A DNA stretch of 64,000 bases. It comes from Phaeobacter sp. 11ANDIMAR09. Its GTDB lineage: Bacteria; Pseudomonadota; Alphaproteobacteria; Rhodobacterales; Rhodobacteraceae. This document shows, piece after piece, positions 9,823 to 19,459 of the stretch. The notes under the pieces are model-generated. The model was given only the letters and a program-made list of their open reading frames with translations. It did no database searches and was not told the DNA's origin. Made by a program: the position numbers and the translations under genes. The DNA is taken from assembly GCF_001294455.1 (NCBI RefSeq), contig NZ_LIKT01000007.1:1-64000 (forward strand). Direction: 5' to 3'. Position 1 is the stretch's first letter. The number at the start of each line of letters is the position of its first letter.

Positions 9823-11042
9823 ATCCAGCCCCCGATAGCGGTGGCAAGCGCCAAAAGCGACAGCAGCAGCCCCACCACAGGAACCGCCATTGGCACCTGA
9901 AACGGTGCCTCGGGCTGGCGGCGCTTTTGAAGAATGAGGGCCAGGTTCACCAAGACAAAGACAGAGAGCAGTGTCGTTGATGTGGCCTCCGCCAAGCGCG
10001 CGACCGGCAGCCAATAGGCGGCAACCAGAACCGCCACACCAATCATCACTGTGGCACGCACCGGGGTGCCAAAGCGCGGATGCGCGTGGCGAAAGGCGGC
10101 CAAGCCGGTTGTCCGTCCGCCCAACCCATAGAGCACCCGCGAGGCCATGACGATCTGCGCCAACACCCCGTTCAAAGCCGCAAAAACCGCAATGGCAGAC
10201 AAAAAGCGCGCATTGCCCCCCTGCGACTGCTGCCAGACCAGCGCCAGCGGGCTCTGTGATCCGGCCAGTGCCTCCAGCGAAACCGTGCGCACCGCTGCCC
10301 AGCACACCAGCGCGTAGATCACCGAGGTCACAGCCAGCGAGAGTACAATCGCCTTGGGCAAAACGCGGGTTGGATCGCGCACTTCTTCGGCCATATTGAC
10401 GATGTCTTCAAAACCGATGAAAGCAAAAAAGGCCAGGACCGCGCCAAAGGCAATCCCCGTGGCAACACCCGGCGTCACGAGGGCCTCAGTCAGCAGCGGG
10501 GCGGCAAGCCAATCCGGGCTGGCGGAGGTGGAAAACCCCGCCCAAACCACCAGCGCCAGGCCCAGAACCTCGATCAGTGTAAAGACAGCCACCAGGGCAA
10601 AGCTTTCGAGCACGCCGACAATAGCAACCAGGATCAACGCCAGCCCCATGGCCACAATGGCAATCTCTGAGCCCAGCCCAGTGGCAGCGGCAAAATACCC
10701 AGCCCCTCCGCGCAGCACCGCCCCGGCAGAAACTGTCCCGGCCAGCACCACAGCCAGCCCGACAAAAACGGCAAAATTCTTGGAATTGAACCCCTGCCCC
10801 ACATAGGCGGCTTCCCCTGCGGCCTCTGGCAGGCGAGAGGAAAATTCAGCATAGGACAGTGCAGTGGGCGCTGCGATCACCCCGGCCAGCAAAAAGGCCA
10901 GCGGCGCCAAAACTCCGGCCTCCCCCGCGACGGCCCCCACCAGAACATAAATCCCGGCCCCCACCATGACGCCAATCCCATAGGCGGTCAAAAGACCTAA
11001 TCCGATGCGACGCTTCAGATGTTCGCTGCTGGACTGGCTCAT
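9819..11042 (-). CDS. APC superfamily amino acid permease
   Basis: A 407-residue inner membrane transporter of the amino acid-polyamine-organocation superfamily. The N-terminus (GLLTAYGIGVMVGAGIYVL) carries the unwound first helix motif and the middle has the family signature FIGFEDIVNMAEEVRDPTR. About 11-12 membrane helices are visible, so it is full length apart from a short C-terminus. The substrate cannot be told from sequence. It sits 30 bp after murC and inside the dcw operon, which is not part of the general dcw gene set; a role in supplying a wall amino acid is only a guess. Confidence 0.8.
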   Translation of the reverse strand: MSQSSSEHLKRRIGLGLLTAYGIGVMVGAGIYVLVGAVAGEAGVLAPLAFLLAGVIAAPTALSYAEFSSRLPEAAGEAAYVGQGFNSKNFAVFVGLAVVLAGTVSAGAVLRGGAGYFAAATGLGSEIAIVAMGLALILVAIVGVLESFALVAVFTLIEVLGLALVVWAGFSTSASPDWLAAPLLTEALVTPGVATGIAFGAVLAFFAFIGFEDIVNMAEEVRDPTRVLPKAIVLSLAVTSVIYALVCWAAVRTVSLEALAGSQSPLALVWQQSQGGNARFLSAIAVFAALNGVLAQIVMASRVLYGLGGRTTGLAAFRHAHPRFGTPVRATVMIGVAVLVAAYWLPVARLAEATSTTLLSVFVLVNLALILQKRRQPEAPFQVPMAVPVVGLLLSLLALATAIGGWM

Positions 11043-11072
11043 GGGAGAGGTTTCCTTTGCTCTAGTAGAGGG

Positions 11073-12485
11073 TCACTTTTTCTGCAATCGATCCGGCAGA
11101 CCATTGGCCCAGGCGCTGATTGTCCCGGCGCCAAGGCAGACAACCATATCACCAGAGCGCGCCTGCTCGCGCACCAGGCGCTCCAGATCATCTTCATCCA
11201 ACAGCGCCCGGGCGTGACGATGACCATGGCGGATCATGCCTGCCACCAGATCATCGCGGCTGGCGCCGGGAATTGGATCTTCTCCGGCGGCAAAGACTTC
11301 GGCGATGGCAACGACATCAGCCTCGTTAAAACAAGCGCAGAAATCTTCAAACAGATCTGACAGGCGCGAATAGCGATGGGGCTGATGCACGGCGATGACC
11401 CGCGCGCCCGGCGTATCGGCAATGGCTTGGCGCGCGGCCTTGAGCACCGCGGCAATCTCAACCGGGTGATGGCCGTAGTCGTCGATGATGGTGACGCCGT
11501 CCACTTCACCTACCTTGGTAAAGCGGCGATTGACGCCGCCAAAATTGGCCAGGGCTTCGCGAATTTCGCTGGTATTCATGCCCAAATGCCGGGCCACGGC
11601 CACAGCGGACAGGGCGTTGGAAACATTGTGATCGCCCGGCATGGGCAGGCTGCAGCCTTCGATCACCTGCCCCTCGGCCTGCAGATGGATGTCAAAATGC
11701 GCAACCCCGGCCTTATAGGTTAGATTGGTGGCACGCACATCTGCCTGGGCGTTAAACCCATAGGTGACAACCCGGCGATCGGTGATCCGCCCCACAAGGG
11801 CCTGCACCTCGGCGTGATCGGTGCAACAGACTGCCACGCCGTAAAAGGGAATATTAGAGACAAACTCGTGGAAGCCATCCCGCAGCCTGTCAAAATCCCC
11901 CCAATGCTCCATGTGCTCGGGGTCAATATTGGTCACCACCGCAATGGTCGCAGGCAGGCGATTAAAGGTGCCGTCGCTCTCGTCGGCCTCCACCACCATC
12001 CATTCGCCCTGCCCCATGCGGGCATTCGATCCATAGGCATGGATAATGCCGCCGTTGACAACAGTAGGGTCAAATTTGCCCGCCACCATGAGCTCTGCCA
12101 TCATGGTTGTGGTGGTGGTTTTGCCATGGGTGCCGCCAATGGCGATATTGGATTTGAGCCGCATCAGCTCGGCCAGCATCTCGGCCCGGCGCACCACCGG
12201 CAGGCCACGACGGCGGGCCTCGTCCAGCTCGGGGTTGCCCGGTTTGATGGCGGAGGAAATCACCACGACCTCAGCCTCGGTCAGGTTTGCGGCCTGCTGT
12301 CCTTCAAAGACCAGCGCGCCCAGTTTTTCCAGCCGCTGGGTGATCTTGGAGGATTTCAAATCCGAGCCCTGCACCACATAGCCCAGGTTCAGCAGCACTT
12401 CGGCAATGCCAGACATGCCAATGCCACCAATGCCAACAAAATGGATCGGGCCTACGTCACCGGGCAGTTTGGTTGCTGGGGTCAT
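11073..12485 (-). CDS. murC: UDP-N-acetylmuramate--L-alanine ligase MurC
   Basis: MurC adds the first amino acid, L-alanine, to UDP-MurNAc in the cytoplasm. The 470-residue Mur ligase has the N-terminal Rossmann motif [15 protein letters not shown], the ATP-binding loop [11 protein letters not shown] and the C-terminal-domain motifs [14 protein letters not shown] and [12 protein letters not shown] chose the ATG at 12485 because GGAAGGA lies five bases upstream; a GTG one codon earlier is too close. It follows murG by two bases. Confidence 0.96.
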   Translation of the reverse strand: MTPATKLPGDVGPIHFVGIGGIGMSGIAEVLLNLGYVVQGSDLKSSKITQRLEKLGALVFEGQQAANLTEAEVVVISSAIKPGNPELDEARRRGLPVVRRAEMLAELMRLKSNIAIGGTHGKTTTTTMMAELMVAGKFDPTVVNGGIIHAYGSNARMGQGEWMVVEADESDGTFNRLPATIAVVTNIDPEHMEHWGDFDRLRDGFHEFVSNIPFYGVAVCCTDHAEVQALVGRITDRRVVTYGFNAQADVRATNLTYKAGVAHFDIHLQAEGQVIEGCSLPMPGDHNVSNALSAVAVARHLGMNTSEIREALANFGGVNRRFTKVGEVDGVTIIDDYGHHPVEIAAVLKAARQAIADTPGARVIAVHQPHRYSRLSDLFEDFCACFNEADVVAIAEVFAAGEDPIPGASRDDLVAGMIRHGHRHARALLDEDDLERLVREQARSGDMVVCLGAGTISAWANGLPDRLQKK

Positions 12486-12487
12486 CA

Positions 12488-13579
12488 CTATCCTTCCTCA
12501 GCCAGTTGCTCGACCAGAGCCACCAATCTTTCGGTGGCGTCGGGAACACCGGCGCTTAATGCGGCAAGCGACATTTGCTGTGCCGCCTGCGGGTTACTCA
12601 AAACTGCCTCGATTTGCGCCGACATGGCAGCGACGTCAAGAGCGCTTTCGGGAATAAGGATCGCAGCCCCTGCGTCTACCAGCCCACGGGCATTGGCGGT
12701 CTGGTGATCCCCAGTTGCCGCCGCATAGGGCACCAGAATGGACGGGCGACCGATGACGCTGATATCCGCAACCGAAGAAGCCCCAGCGCGCGAAATCACC
12801 AGCTGGGCCTCGGACATGCGCGCCGGTACATCATGGAAGAAGGGCTGCACATCCGCAGCAATGCCATGTGTTTCGTAGAATTCACTGACCCGCGCCATAT
12901 CCTCATCGCGGGCCTGATGCGAGACGCGCAGGTATTGGCGGATCTCTTGTGGCACAGCCGCAATGGCCGCAGGCACCACATCCGACAGAATGCGGGCGCC
13001 CTGGCTGCCGCCCATCACCAGGATCGACATCGGGTAATCCCCTGGTGATATATAGCCAGCCCCCGCCCGCTCCAGCACCGCGCCCCGCACCGGATTGCCG
13101 ACGTGCTCATGGGCTACGTTTTCGGGCAGCTCGGTCGGCCAGGTGCCACAGGCAACCCCGGCAACCCGGGTGGCAAACAGCTGGTTTACACGGCCCAGCA
13201 CGCCGTTTTGTTCGTGGATCATCCGGGGGCGCTTTAGCAGGGTCGCCGCGCCCAGAGCCGGGATTGAGGGATAGCCACCAAAGCCAATCACCGCATCAGG
13301 ACGATCGCGCCGCATCTGCCAGGCCATCGACAAAACACCACCCGCGATCTTGGGCGCCACTAGGGCCTTAGCCAACAGCCCGCCGCGGGCAAAGGTGGCC
13401 GAAGACACCTCGGTAATTTCAGTGGTATGGGGAAAGCCACCAGTGTAGCGCGCGCCCCGTGCATCCGTCGACAGCTTGACCCGCCAGCCTTTGCGCAACA
13501 TCGCCTCGGCCAGAGCCTGGGCGGGAAACATATGTCCACCGGTGCCACCGGCCGCCATCAAAAGCAGTTTCTGTGTCAT
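12488..13579 (-). CDS. murG: UDP-N-acetylglucosamine transferase MurG
   Basis: MurG is the membrane-associated glycosyltransferase that converts lipid I to lipid II. The 363-residue product begins [20 protein letters not shown], with the glycine-rich loop GGTGGH at residues 11-16. The C-terminal half contains the loops [11 protein letters not shown] and [15 protein letters not shown] that bind UDP-GlcNAc. It lies between ftsW and murC. Confidence 0.96.
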   Translation of the reverse strand: MTQKLLLMAAGGTGGHMFPAQALAEAMLRKGWRVKLSTDARGARYTGGFPHTTEITEVSSATFARGGLLAKALVAPKIAGGVLSMAWQMRRDRPDAVIGFGGYPSIPALGAATLLKRPRMIHEQNGVLGRVNQLFATRVAGVACGTWPTELPENVAHEHVGNPVRGAVLERAGAGYISPGDYPMSILVMGGSQGARILSDVVPAAIAAVPQEIRQYLRVSHQARDEDMARVSEFYETHGIAADVQPFFHDVPARMSEAQLVISRAGASSVADISVIGRPSILVPYAAATGDHQTANARGLVDAGAAILIPESALDVAAMSAQIEAVLSNPQAAQQMSLAALSAGVPDATERLVALVEQLAEEG

Positions 13580-13654
13580 ATCAATCGCGCTTCTTTGCTT
13601 GGGTCTGGCCCCCGGTGATCATTCCGGTGCCAGTCGTTTTGGGTCTTCTTGGGC

Positions 13655-14824
13655 TCAGCCGCGCCCGCGGCCACGCAGGAAATCGGCGATCTCACCCTGC
13701 GGCCTGGCACGGGTAAAAGACAAGAGCATCCCCAGGGCAATCCCGCCGGCAATCAGCGAAGACCCGCCGTAGCTGACAAAGGGCAGCGTCATGCCCTTGG
13801 CTGGAAGCAGCCGAACAGCCACGCCCATGTTGATGATCGCCTGCACGCCAAACATGCAGATCAGACCGGTGCCCGCCAAACGAATAAAGGTATCGCGCTC
13901 CCGCATCAGTCGAAACAGCGAGCGCACCACCACCATGGCGTAAAGACCTATCAGCACCAACACCAGGATCAGCCCGTATTCCTCGGCGGCAACCGCCACG
14001 ATGAAATCGGTATGGGCATCGGGCAGCGACCATTTCACCTGCCCCTCTCCGACGCCAACGCCGAACAGCCCACCTTCGCGGATCGCATTGGTGGCATAGC
14101 CCATCTGAGTGGTGGGATCGATCTCGGGGTTGAGAAAGCCGTCGATGCGGCGAGCAAAGTGCTCGGAATTGGAATAGGCAACAACGCCGCCCAGGACCAC
14201 AACGCCTGCCATCCCCACCAGCAGCAACATCGGCGCACCAGCGACAAAATACATCACACCCCAGCCAAACAGGATCAGACAGGCCTGGCCAAAATCGGGC
14301 TGCAGCACCAGCATCATCACCACTGCCATACAAATCCCAAAGGAAATCAAAGTGCCAGGAGGGCCGTTGATCTGCTGACTAGACGAAATCATCCAGGCGG
14401 CTACTACGACAAAACCGGGTTTTAGAAACTCGGAAGGCTGCAAGGAGGCAAAGCCGAGCGAGTACCAGCGCACGGCTCCTTTGCCAAAGTCAGTGCCCAG
14501 AATAGGCAACAGCGCCAAGGCCAGAAAGGCACAGGCAAAGCCAACAACCGCCAGACGGCGCACCAGCTGCGGCGACATCATCGAGGTCAGGATCATCGCC
14601 ATCAGCGCCGTGCAGCCAAAAATGGCCTGCCGCTGTACATAGTGAAAATTGTCAAACCCGTTGCGCTCAGCCAGCGGCACCGAGGCCGCCAACCCCAGTA
14701 GCAATCCCAACACAAAGAGCATCAGAATGCAGGACATGGACCACTTGTCCAGGGTCCGCCACCATTTCGGAAGGATCGGTTCACCTGTGGGTACAGGAAC
14801 CGCTCCATAGACCATCTCAGTCAT
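13655..14824 (-). CDS. ftsW: Lipid II polymerase FtsW
   Basis: FtsW is the SEDS-family glycosyltransferase that polymerises septal peptidoglycan with FtsI. The 389-residue product has about ten membrane helices and SEDS motifs: SLGFASLQPSEFLKPGFV, the extracytoplasmic loop with AHTDFIVAVAAEEYGLI, and the C-terminal LPFVSYGGSSLIA. It precedes murG. The gene upstream of it is on the opposite strand, so a promoter must lie in 14825-15001. Confidence 0.96.
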   Translation of the reverse strand: MTEMVYGAVPVPTGEPILPKWWRTLDKWSMSCILMLFVLGLLLGLAASVPLAERNGFDNFHYVQRQAIFGCTALMAMILTSMMSPQLVRRLAVVGFACAFLALALLPILGTDFGKGAVRWYSLGFASLQPSEFLKPGFVVVAAWMISSSQQINGPPGTLISFGICMAVVMMLVLQPDFGQACLILFGWGVMYFVAGAPMLLLVGMAGVVVLGGVVAYSNSEHFARRIDGFLNPEIDPTTQMGYATNAIREGGLFGVGVGEGQVKWSLPDAHTDFIVAVAAEEYGLILVLVLIGLYAMVVVRSLFRLMRERDTFIRLAGTGLICMFGVQAIINMGVAVRLLPAKGMTLPFVSYGGSSLIAGGIALGMLLSFTRARPQGEIADFLRGRGRG

Positions 14825-15001
14825 GGGTTTACCGCCAGTCTTGCCTCAAAATCAGCCCCGTTTTCGGGGTCATTGCAGGCACAGTAACCGCAAACCATTG
14901 CTCAAGCCAGCCTTTGAATGGTTAACGGGCAGGAAATCGCGAGGGGGCACGGCAAGGCCTGCCCTCTTGCGTCGCCGGGGCATCCATGGTCGATGCTGCG
15001 C

Positions 15002-16201
15002 ATGTATATAAACACCGTGATTCTTGGCGCTGGCGCTGCTGGCATGATGTGTGCCGCCCATGCAGGTGGCGACTGCCTGGTGATTGACCATGCCAAATCT
15101 CCGGGTGAGAAAATCCGCATCTCCGGCGGCGGGCGTAGCAATTTCACCAATCTGGACGTCACCCCGGAAAACTACCTGTCGCAGAACCCGCATTTCTGCA
15201 AATCCGCCCTGGCCCGCTATACGCAATGGGACTTTATCTCGCTGGTCGACCAATATGGCATCGCCTGGCATGAAAAGACTCTCGGCCAGTTGTTTTGTGA
15301 TGGATCCGCCAAACAAATCGTCGCTATGCTGGTGGAAGAACTAACAAAAGCGGGCGCCCAGCTCTGGCTACTGACCTCTCTTGAAACCGTGCAGTATGAA
15401 GACGGCCACTACCAGCTGACCCTGCTGCGCGAGGGCAAGCCGCACAAGGTCCGTTGCAAGAACCTGGTCCTGGCCACCGGCGGCAAAAGCATCCCCAAGA
15501 TGGGCGCAACCGGCCTGGCCTATGACATTGCCCGCCAGTTTGACCTGCCGCTGATTGACACCCGCCCCGGTCTGGTGCCCTTCACCTTCCCCGAGGGGCG
15601 CTTTGCCACCTTAGCCGGCACCGCCCTGCCCGCACGTCTCTCCAATGCGCGGACCAGTTTTGATGAGGCGCTTTTGTTCACCCATCGTGGTCTCTCTGGC
15701 CCCGCGGTGTTGCAGCTCTCCTCTTATTGGCATGAGGGCGAAGACATCAGCGTCAATCTAATCCCGCAGACTGATCTGTTCACCCTGTTGCGCGACCAGC
15801 GCCAAAGCCAGGGCCGCCGCGCCCTGACAAATGAGATCGCCCGCCATCTACCCAGTCGACTGGTGGAGTTTCTGGCCGCGGAGTTCTCCATCACCGGCCG
15901 TTTGGCCGATCAGTCTGACGCCGCGCTACAGGATCTCTGCAACGCCCTGCAACATTGGCCTCTCACCCCTGGCGGTTCTGAGGGCTATCGCACCGCCGAG
16001 GTCACCCTGGGCGGTATCGACACCGATGCGCTGTCGTCCAAAACCATGCAGGCCAAATCACAGCCCGGTCTTTTTGCCATCGGCGAGGCGGTCGATGTCA
16101 CCGGCTGGTTGGGCGGCTATAATTTCCAATGGGCCTGGGCCTCGGGCCATGCGGCAGGGCGCGCGATCGCAGCTACCACCTGCCCCCCTCAGCCGCTGTA
16201 G
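15002..16201 (+). CDS. HI0933/YhiN (BaiN) family FAD-dependent oxidoreductase
   Basis: A 399-residue flavoprotein of the HI0933/YhiN family. It shows the dinucleotide-binding motif TVILGAGAAGMMCA at the N-terminus, the family stretch GEKIRISGGGRSNFTN, an ATG-type second motif LVLATGGKSIPKMGATG, and GEAVDVTGWLGGYNFQWAWASG at the C-terminus. The physiological substrate of the family is not settled. I chose the ATG at 15002 because the motif then starts at the usual place; ATGs at 14993 and 14918 would add residues with no family support. It is the only plus-strand gene within the dcw cluster and converges on murD. Confidence 0.85.
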   Translation: MYINTVILGAGAAGMMCAAHAGGDCLVIDHAKSPGEKIRISGGGRSNFTNLDVTPENYLSQNPHFCKSALARYTQWDFISLVDQYGIAWHEKTLGQLFCDGSAKQIVAMLVEELTKAGAQLWLLTSLETVQYEDGHYQLTLLREGKPHKVRCKNLVLATGGKSIPKMGATGLAYDIARQFDLPLIDTRPGLVPFTFPEGRFATLAGTALPARLSNARTSFDEALLFTHRGLSGPAVLQLSSYWHEGEDISVNLIPQTDLFTLLRDQRQSQGRRALTNEIARHLPSRLVEFLAAEFSITGRLADQSDAALQDLCNALQHWPLTPGGSEGYRTAEVTLGGIDTDALSSKTMQAKSQPGLFAIGEAVDVTGWLGGYNFQWAWASGHAAGRAIAATTCPPQPL

Positions 16202-16420
16202 AATTTCCGTTTCGGAGTCACCCTCGCCTGTCCGCTCCAGACAGGAGGGGACAGGCTGGATCAGGAGGGGTCGCTGCGGGGCCCCGCTCCCGGCGGGGAT
16301 AGGGGCTATGTCTTTTGAACCGGACGCGGCTCCTGTCAGCAAGAGCTTAGGCTTGGGTGCACCGCAACGGATTTTCCGTTTTGGTGACCCCGAGCCCCAA
16401 CCAAAATCCTCGGCAAAAAA
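16202..16420. other. Convergent intergenic region with an imperfect direct repeat
   Basis: Between the convergent flavoprotein and murD there is no gene. An imperfect repeat is visible: TTTCCGTTTCGGAGTCACCC (16205) resembles TTTCCGTTTTGGTGACCCCG (16373). An inverted repeat CCTGTC / GACAGG lies near 16230. No clean T-tract terminator was seen. Confidence 0.35.
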
Positions 16421-17818
16421 TCAGCCCAAATGCTTGTGGACTTCCGCAATGAAATCATCACCGCGCTGCTCAAAATTGTCGTATTGATCAAAACTCGCCG
16501 CGGCCGGAGCCAAAAGCACCACATCCCCCGGTTCGGCCTCTGCCACCGCGCAGGCAACCGCCCGCTCCATTGTGGTGCAGACCTCGGATTCAACATCCAA
16601 CTGCATGGCAAAACCGGCGGCCTCGCGGCCAATCACATAGGCCTTGCGCACCGTTTCTGTCTGACCCTTGAGTGCAGCCAAGCCGCCCTCTTTTTCCAGC
16701 CCGCCGCAGATCCAGCGGATATTCTTGAAAGCGCTCAAAGCTTTGACAGCGCTGTCCAGGTTGGTGGCCTTGCTGTCATTGACATAGCGCACGCCCGCCA
16801 CCTCTGCCACGGTCTGGCTGCGATGCGGCAGGCCTGGATATGTCGCCAGCGCTGCCTCGATCACTCGGGGCGCCAATCCCAGAACCCGCGCCGCCGCATA
16901 GGCCGCGCAGGCGTTTTGGTGGTTATGGGCACCCGGCAACCCGGTCATCTGGCGCAGATCAATCGAGGCCACCTGCCGCCCCTTGCGCATCTCGCTCAGG
17001 AACCCTTTGCGGGCAAAAACCTGCCAGCCGGGGCCCGTGAGCTTGCGCCCCGAGGCCACCCGGATCACCCTGTCATCGCTGGCCGCCTGCGACATCTGCC
17101 CCGCCAGAAACAGGCCCTCATCCTCATCCACGCCAATAATGGCCCGGTCCGGCCCGCCCTCGGCAAAGAGCCGGCGTTTGGCGGCAAAATACCCTCCTAC
17201 CCCCGCATGGCGGTCAAGGTGATCTGGAGATAGATTGGTCAGAATTGCTACATCCGGGGTCAGGGCGCGGGCCAGTTCGGTCTGATAGCTGGACAGCTCC
17301 AGCACCACCACGCCAGCCTCACCGGGCGGATCGATGTCCAACACCCCCCGGCCGATATTGCCGGCCATCTGGCTGTCACGGCCTACGCTTTCCAGAATAT
17401 GATGTAACAGCGCCACCGTGGTGGATTTGCCGTTGGAGCCGGTGATGGCCACCACCTTGGGCGGCTGATCCAGCATGTCCCATCCCTGGGCAGGCAATGA
17501 GGCAAAGAACAAGCCGATGTCATTGTCCACGGGCACGCCTGCCTCCAGCGCGGCCCGGATCACCGGGTTGGGCTGTGGGTAAAGATGCGGGATCCCAGGC
17601 GAAGTCACCAGCACGGCAACATCATCAAAAGCCCCCCGTTTGTGCAGATCGCGCAGCTCAAACCCCTCAGCCTCAGCCCGCTCACGTGCCTGTGGCTGGT
17701 CATCCCAACAAATGGGATTGGCACCGCCACCCAGCAAGGCCCGCGCGGTAGCCAGCCCTGACCGGCCCAACCCCAAAACGGCGACAGTTGCGCCTTCAAA
17801 CCCTTGAACCGGGATCAT
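16421..17818 (-). CDS. murD: UDP-N-acetylmuramoylalanine--D-glutamate ligase MurD
   Basis: MurD adds D-glutamate to UDP-MurNAc-L-alanine. The 465-residue product has [19 protein letters not shown] at the N-terminus, the ATP loop [20 protein letters not shown] and the conserved [18 protein letters not shown] chose the ATG at 17818 (GGCGGAG about nine bases upstream); a GTG three codons earlier is too close to that site. In most Rhodobacterales it directly follows mraY, but here two foreign-looking genes lie between them. Confidence 0.96.
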   Translation of the reverse strand: MIPVQGFEGATVAVLGLGRSGLATARALLGGGANPICWDDQPQARERAEAEGFELRDLHKRGAFDDVAVLVTSPGIPHLYPQPNPVIRAALEAGVPVDNDIGLFFASLPAQGWDMLDQPPKVVAITGSNGKSTTVALLHHILESVGRDSQMAGNIGRGVLDIDPPGEAGVVVLELSSYQTELARALTPDVAILTNLSPDHLDRHAGVGGYFAAKRRLFAEGGPDRAIIGVDEDEGLFLAGQMSQAASDDRVIRVASGRKLTGPGWQVFARKGFLSEMRKGRQVASIDLRQMTGLPGAHNHQNACAAYAAARVLGLAPRVIEAALATYPGLPHRSQTVAEVAGVRYVNDSKATNLDSAVKALSAFKNIRWICGGLEKEGGLAALKGQTETVRKAYVIGREAAGFAMQLDVESEVCTTMERAVACAVAEAEPGDVVLLAPAAASFDQYDNFEQRGDDFIAEVHKHLG

Positions 17819-17982
17819 TGCATACACTCCGCCTGCACTTCATTTATCCAGATATTGAGCAGATGGGCCAGGCAGGTGCAAGCGAGTCTAGCTACAGGAA
17901 GTACTTTCCGAATACACTTTTGGGCCACAACGCCTTGAAAGCCTCAGCTTTGTCGCTCACATGTGACGACGCAAATTGGCGC

Positions 17983-18558
17983 CTAAACGACGATCTGGCC
18001 ACTAGCCACTGCCATAGCCACCGTATGGGTTGAGTTGAGTGCTCCCAACTTGAAGCGAGCGCTCTCGAGATAGACCCTTAAAGTGTGCTCTGAGATCGAA
18101 AGAGCCTTGGCCACCTGTGCCCGACTGTAACCAATTGCAAGTAATTGCAAAGCATCTACTTCGCGCTGCGAAAGGGTCTCTTTTTCTTGTGGCACTGTTT
18201 CGCGAAGTGTTTCCGCCTCTTCAAAACGTCCCAATTCAGTTAGCAATTCCGCAAATTCATTCAACCGCGTGGAGTACACAGGGTGGTGTATGCCAAGTGA
18301 CTTTCGCGTAAGTTCCAAGGCTTCACTTAGTAGAGGTTCGGCTCTATTAAACTGCCTAGAAGCAACAAACAATTTTCCCAGCTGGGACAAGTATTCTGGG
18401 TAGCCAATGCCACCTTTTTCTAGCACCTCATTGCCCAATCGCTGACTAGCTTCGGCCAATGCTCTCCCACTCAATCCCGTGACTTCCTGCACAGCATCGA
18501 CAAAGCTGCCTTCCGAACAGAAAAGTTTGGTCATAGCTTCGTAAAAGGAGACTTTCAT
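17983..18558 (-). CDS. TPR-like protein with C-terminal LuxR-type DNA-binding domain
   Basis: A 191-residue protein. Residues about 53-120 form two TPR-like helical pairs (YPEYLSQLGKLFVASRQF, ALELTRKSLGIHHPVYS). Residues 128-190 form a LuxR/GerE helix-turn-helix: LSQREVDALQLLAIGYSRAQ, then VAKALSISEHTLRVYLESA. No receiver or autoinducer-binding domain is present, so it is a small atypical transcription regulator that may sense a partner through the TPR part. It starts two bases after the stop of the upstream unknown gene, so the two form an operon. Base composition is visibly more AT-rich than the dcw genes. The family call for the HTH is firm; the biological role is unknown. Confidence 0.7.
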   Translation of the reverse strand: MKVSFYEAMTKLFCSEGSFVDAVQEVTGLSGRALAEASQRLGNEVLEKGGIGYPEYLSQLGKLFVASRQFNRAEPLLSEALELTRKSLGIHHPVYSTRLNEFAELLTELGRFEEAETLRETVPQEKETLSQREVDALQLLAIGYSRAQVAKALSISEHTLRVYLESARFKLGALNSTHTVAMAVASGQIVV

Positions 18559-18560
18559 TG

Positions 18561-19361
18561 CTATTCGTCCTCAGAGATCACATCCGCTACAGTAATGGAC
18601 GCAAACTTTTCCGCCACACCCTCAAATTCCAAACCTTCAGATGCTAGAGTATCTTTGATAATTGCCTCCGCCAATCGCAGCTTTACCGCTTCCCCGACCC
18701 CACGTCTTAGTAGTCTTTTCGAAACAGTCTTTGGCTCCAAGTCCAATATATCAATATCTTCGCGAAGGCATTTAACTTGGACCTTCACAACCGGAGAGAT
18801 TTTTTTCATTGGCTCCACGTGTTTGACTTTCATCAATGGATCAGTTCGATCAAACGCTTGTCCTAACAGATGTTCTCCTCCTACTGGAGAGAAAGACCAA
18901 CGGTTATTGCCATCCAAATCAACGGAATGCTCGACTAACGTTCCGCTTGCTCTTAACTTTCGAGTTGATTTGGTCGTCTCGCCCACCTTTTGAGCGGCGT
19001 TTGCAGTTAGACGCAGGTTTCCTTTCGCGCCGAGTGGCGAAACCTCTCCAGAAACCTCCCCACAAATATCAGCCCCTTTCTCTTCAGTCCTCTCTTGTTC
19101 ATAGGTTGCTTCAACATTCAGGCGGTCACGCCGAACGCTAGATTTGGGGATCTTTAGCGGTTCTTCAACACTCACAACCACATCTGCTTTGCGTAACCGC
19201 AATCGGAAACGGACGGACTGCTCTGGTTCGCCGCCAAAAACCGCCTCTTGAAAACGAACATGCATGAAAAAATCGCTTTCTCGGTTCTCTTCACTGAATC
19301 GAGTGTACCACGACTCAACAGATACGATTTCACTAAGCGACTTAGACAGATTCGACTTCAA
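18561..19361 (-). CDS. Unknown protein paired with the LuxR-type regulator
   Basis: A 266-residue protein that I do not recognise. It has no signal peptide or membrane helix. The N-terminal two thirds look beta-rich with alternating charge (SVRFRLRLRKADVVVSV, KSSVRRDRLNVEATYEQ), with a glycine-rich stretch GEVSGEVSPLGAKGNLR. The C-terminal part (residues about 210-255) is helical (KRLLRRGVGEAVKLRLAEA). GC content is low: a sample line (18841-18900) is 45 percent GC against 60 percent in a murD line (17221-17280), which suggests horizontal transfer. It lies between mraY and the regulator gene in the same orientation as the dcw genes. Confidence 0.6.
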   Translation of the reverse strand: MKSNLSKSLSEIVSVESWYTRFSEENRESDFFMHVRFQEAVFGGEPEQSVRFRLRLRKADVVVSVEEPLKIPKSSVRRDRLNVEATYEQERTEEKGADICGEVSGEVSPLGAKGNLRLTANAAQKVGETTKSTRKLRASGTLVEHSVDLDGNNRWSFSPVGGEHLLGQAFDRTDPLMKVKHVEPMKKISPVVKVQVKCLREDIDILDLEPKTVSKRLLRRGVGEAVKLRLAEAIIKDTLASEGLEFEGVAEKFASITVADVISEDE

Positions 19362-19459
19362 TGAGTAGCCTCCCGTTGCAAAAAATAACCCACTTCAAAA
19401 TACAGAAATCCGCACGCACTCCACTTCGACTCCAAGATGGCTCGGACAAAATTGCGGAC

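Noticed and set aside
18117-18311. Short plus-strand frames opposite the LuxR-type gene
   Set aside because: The minus-strand product has a clear LuxR helix-turn-helix, so the plus frames are shadows.
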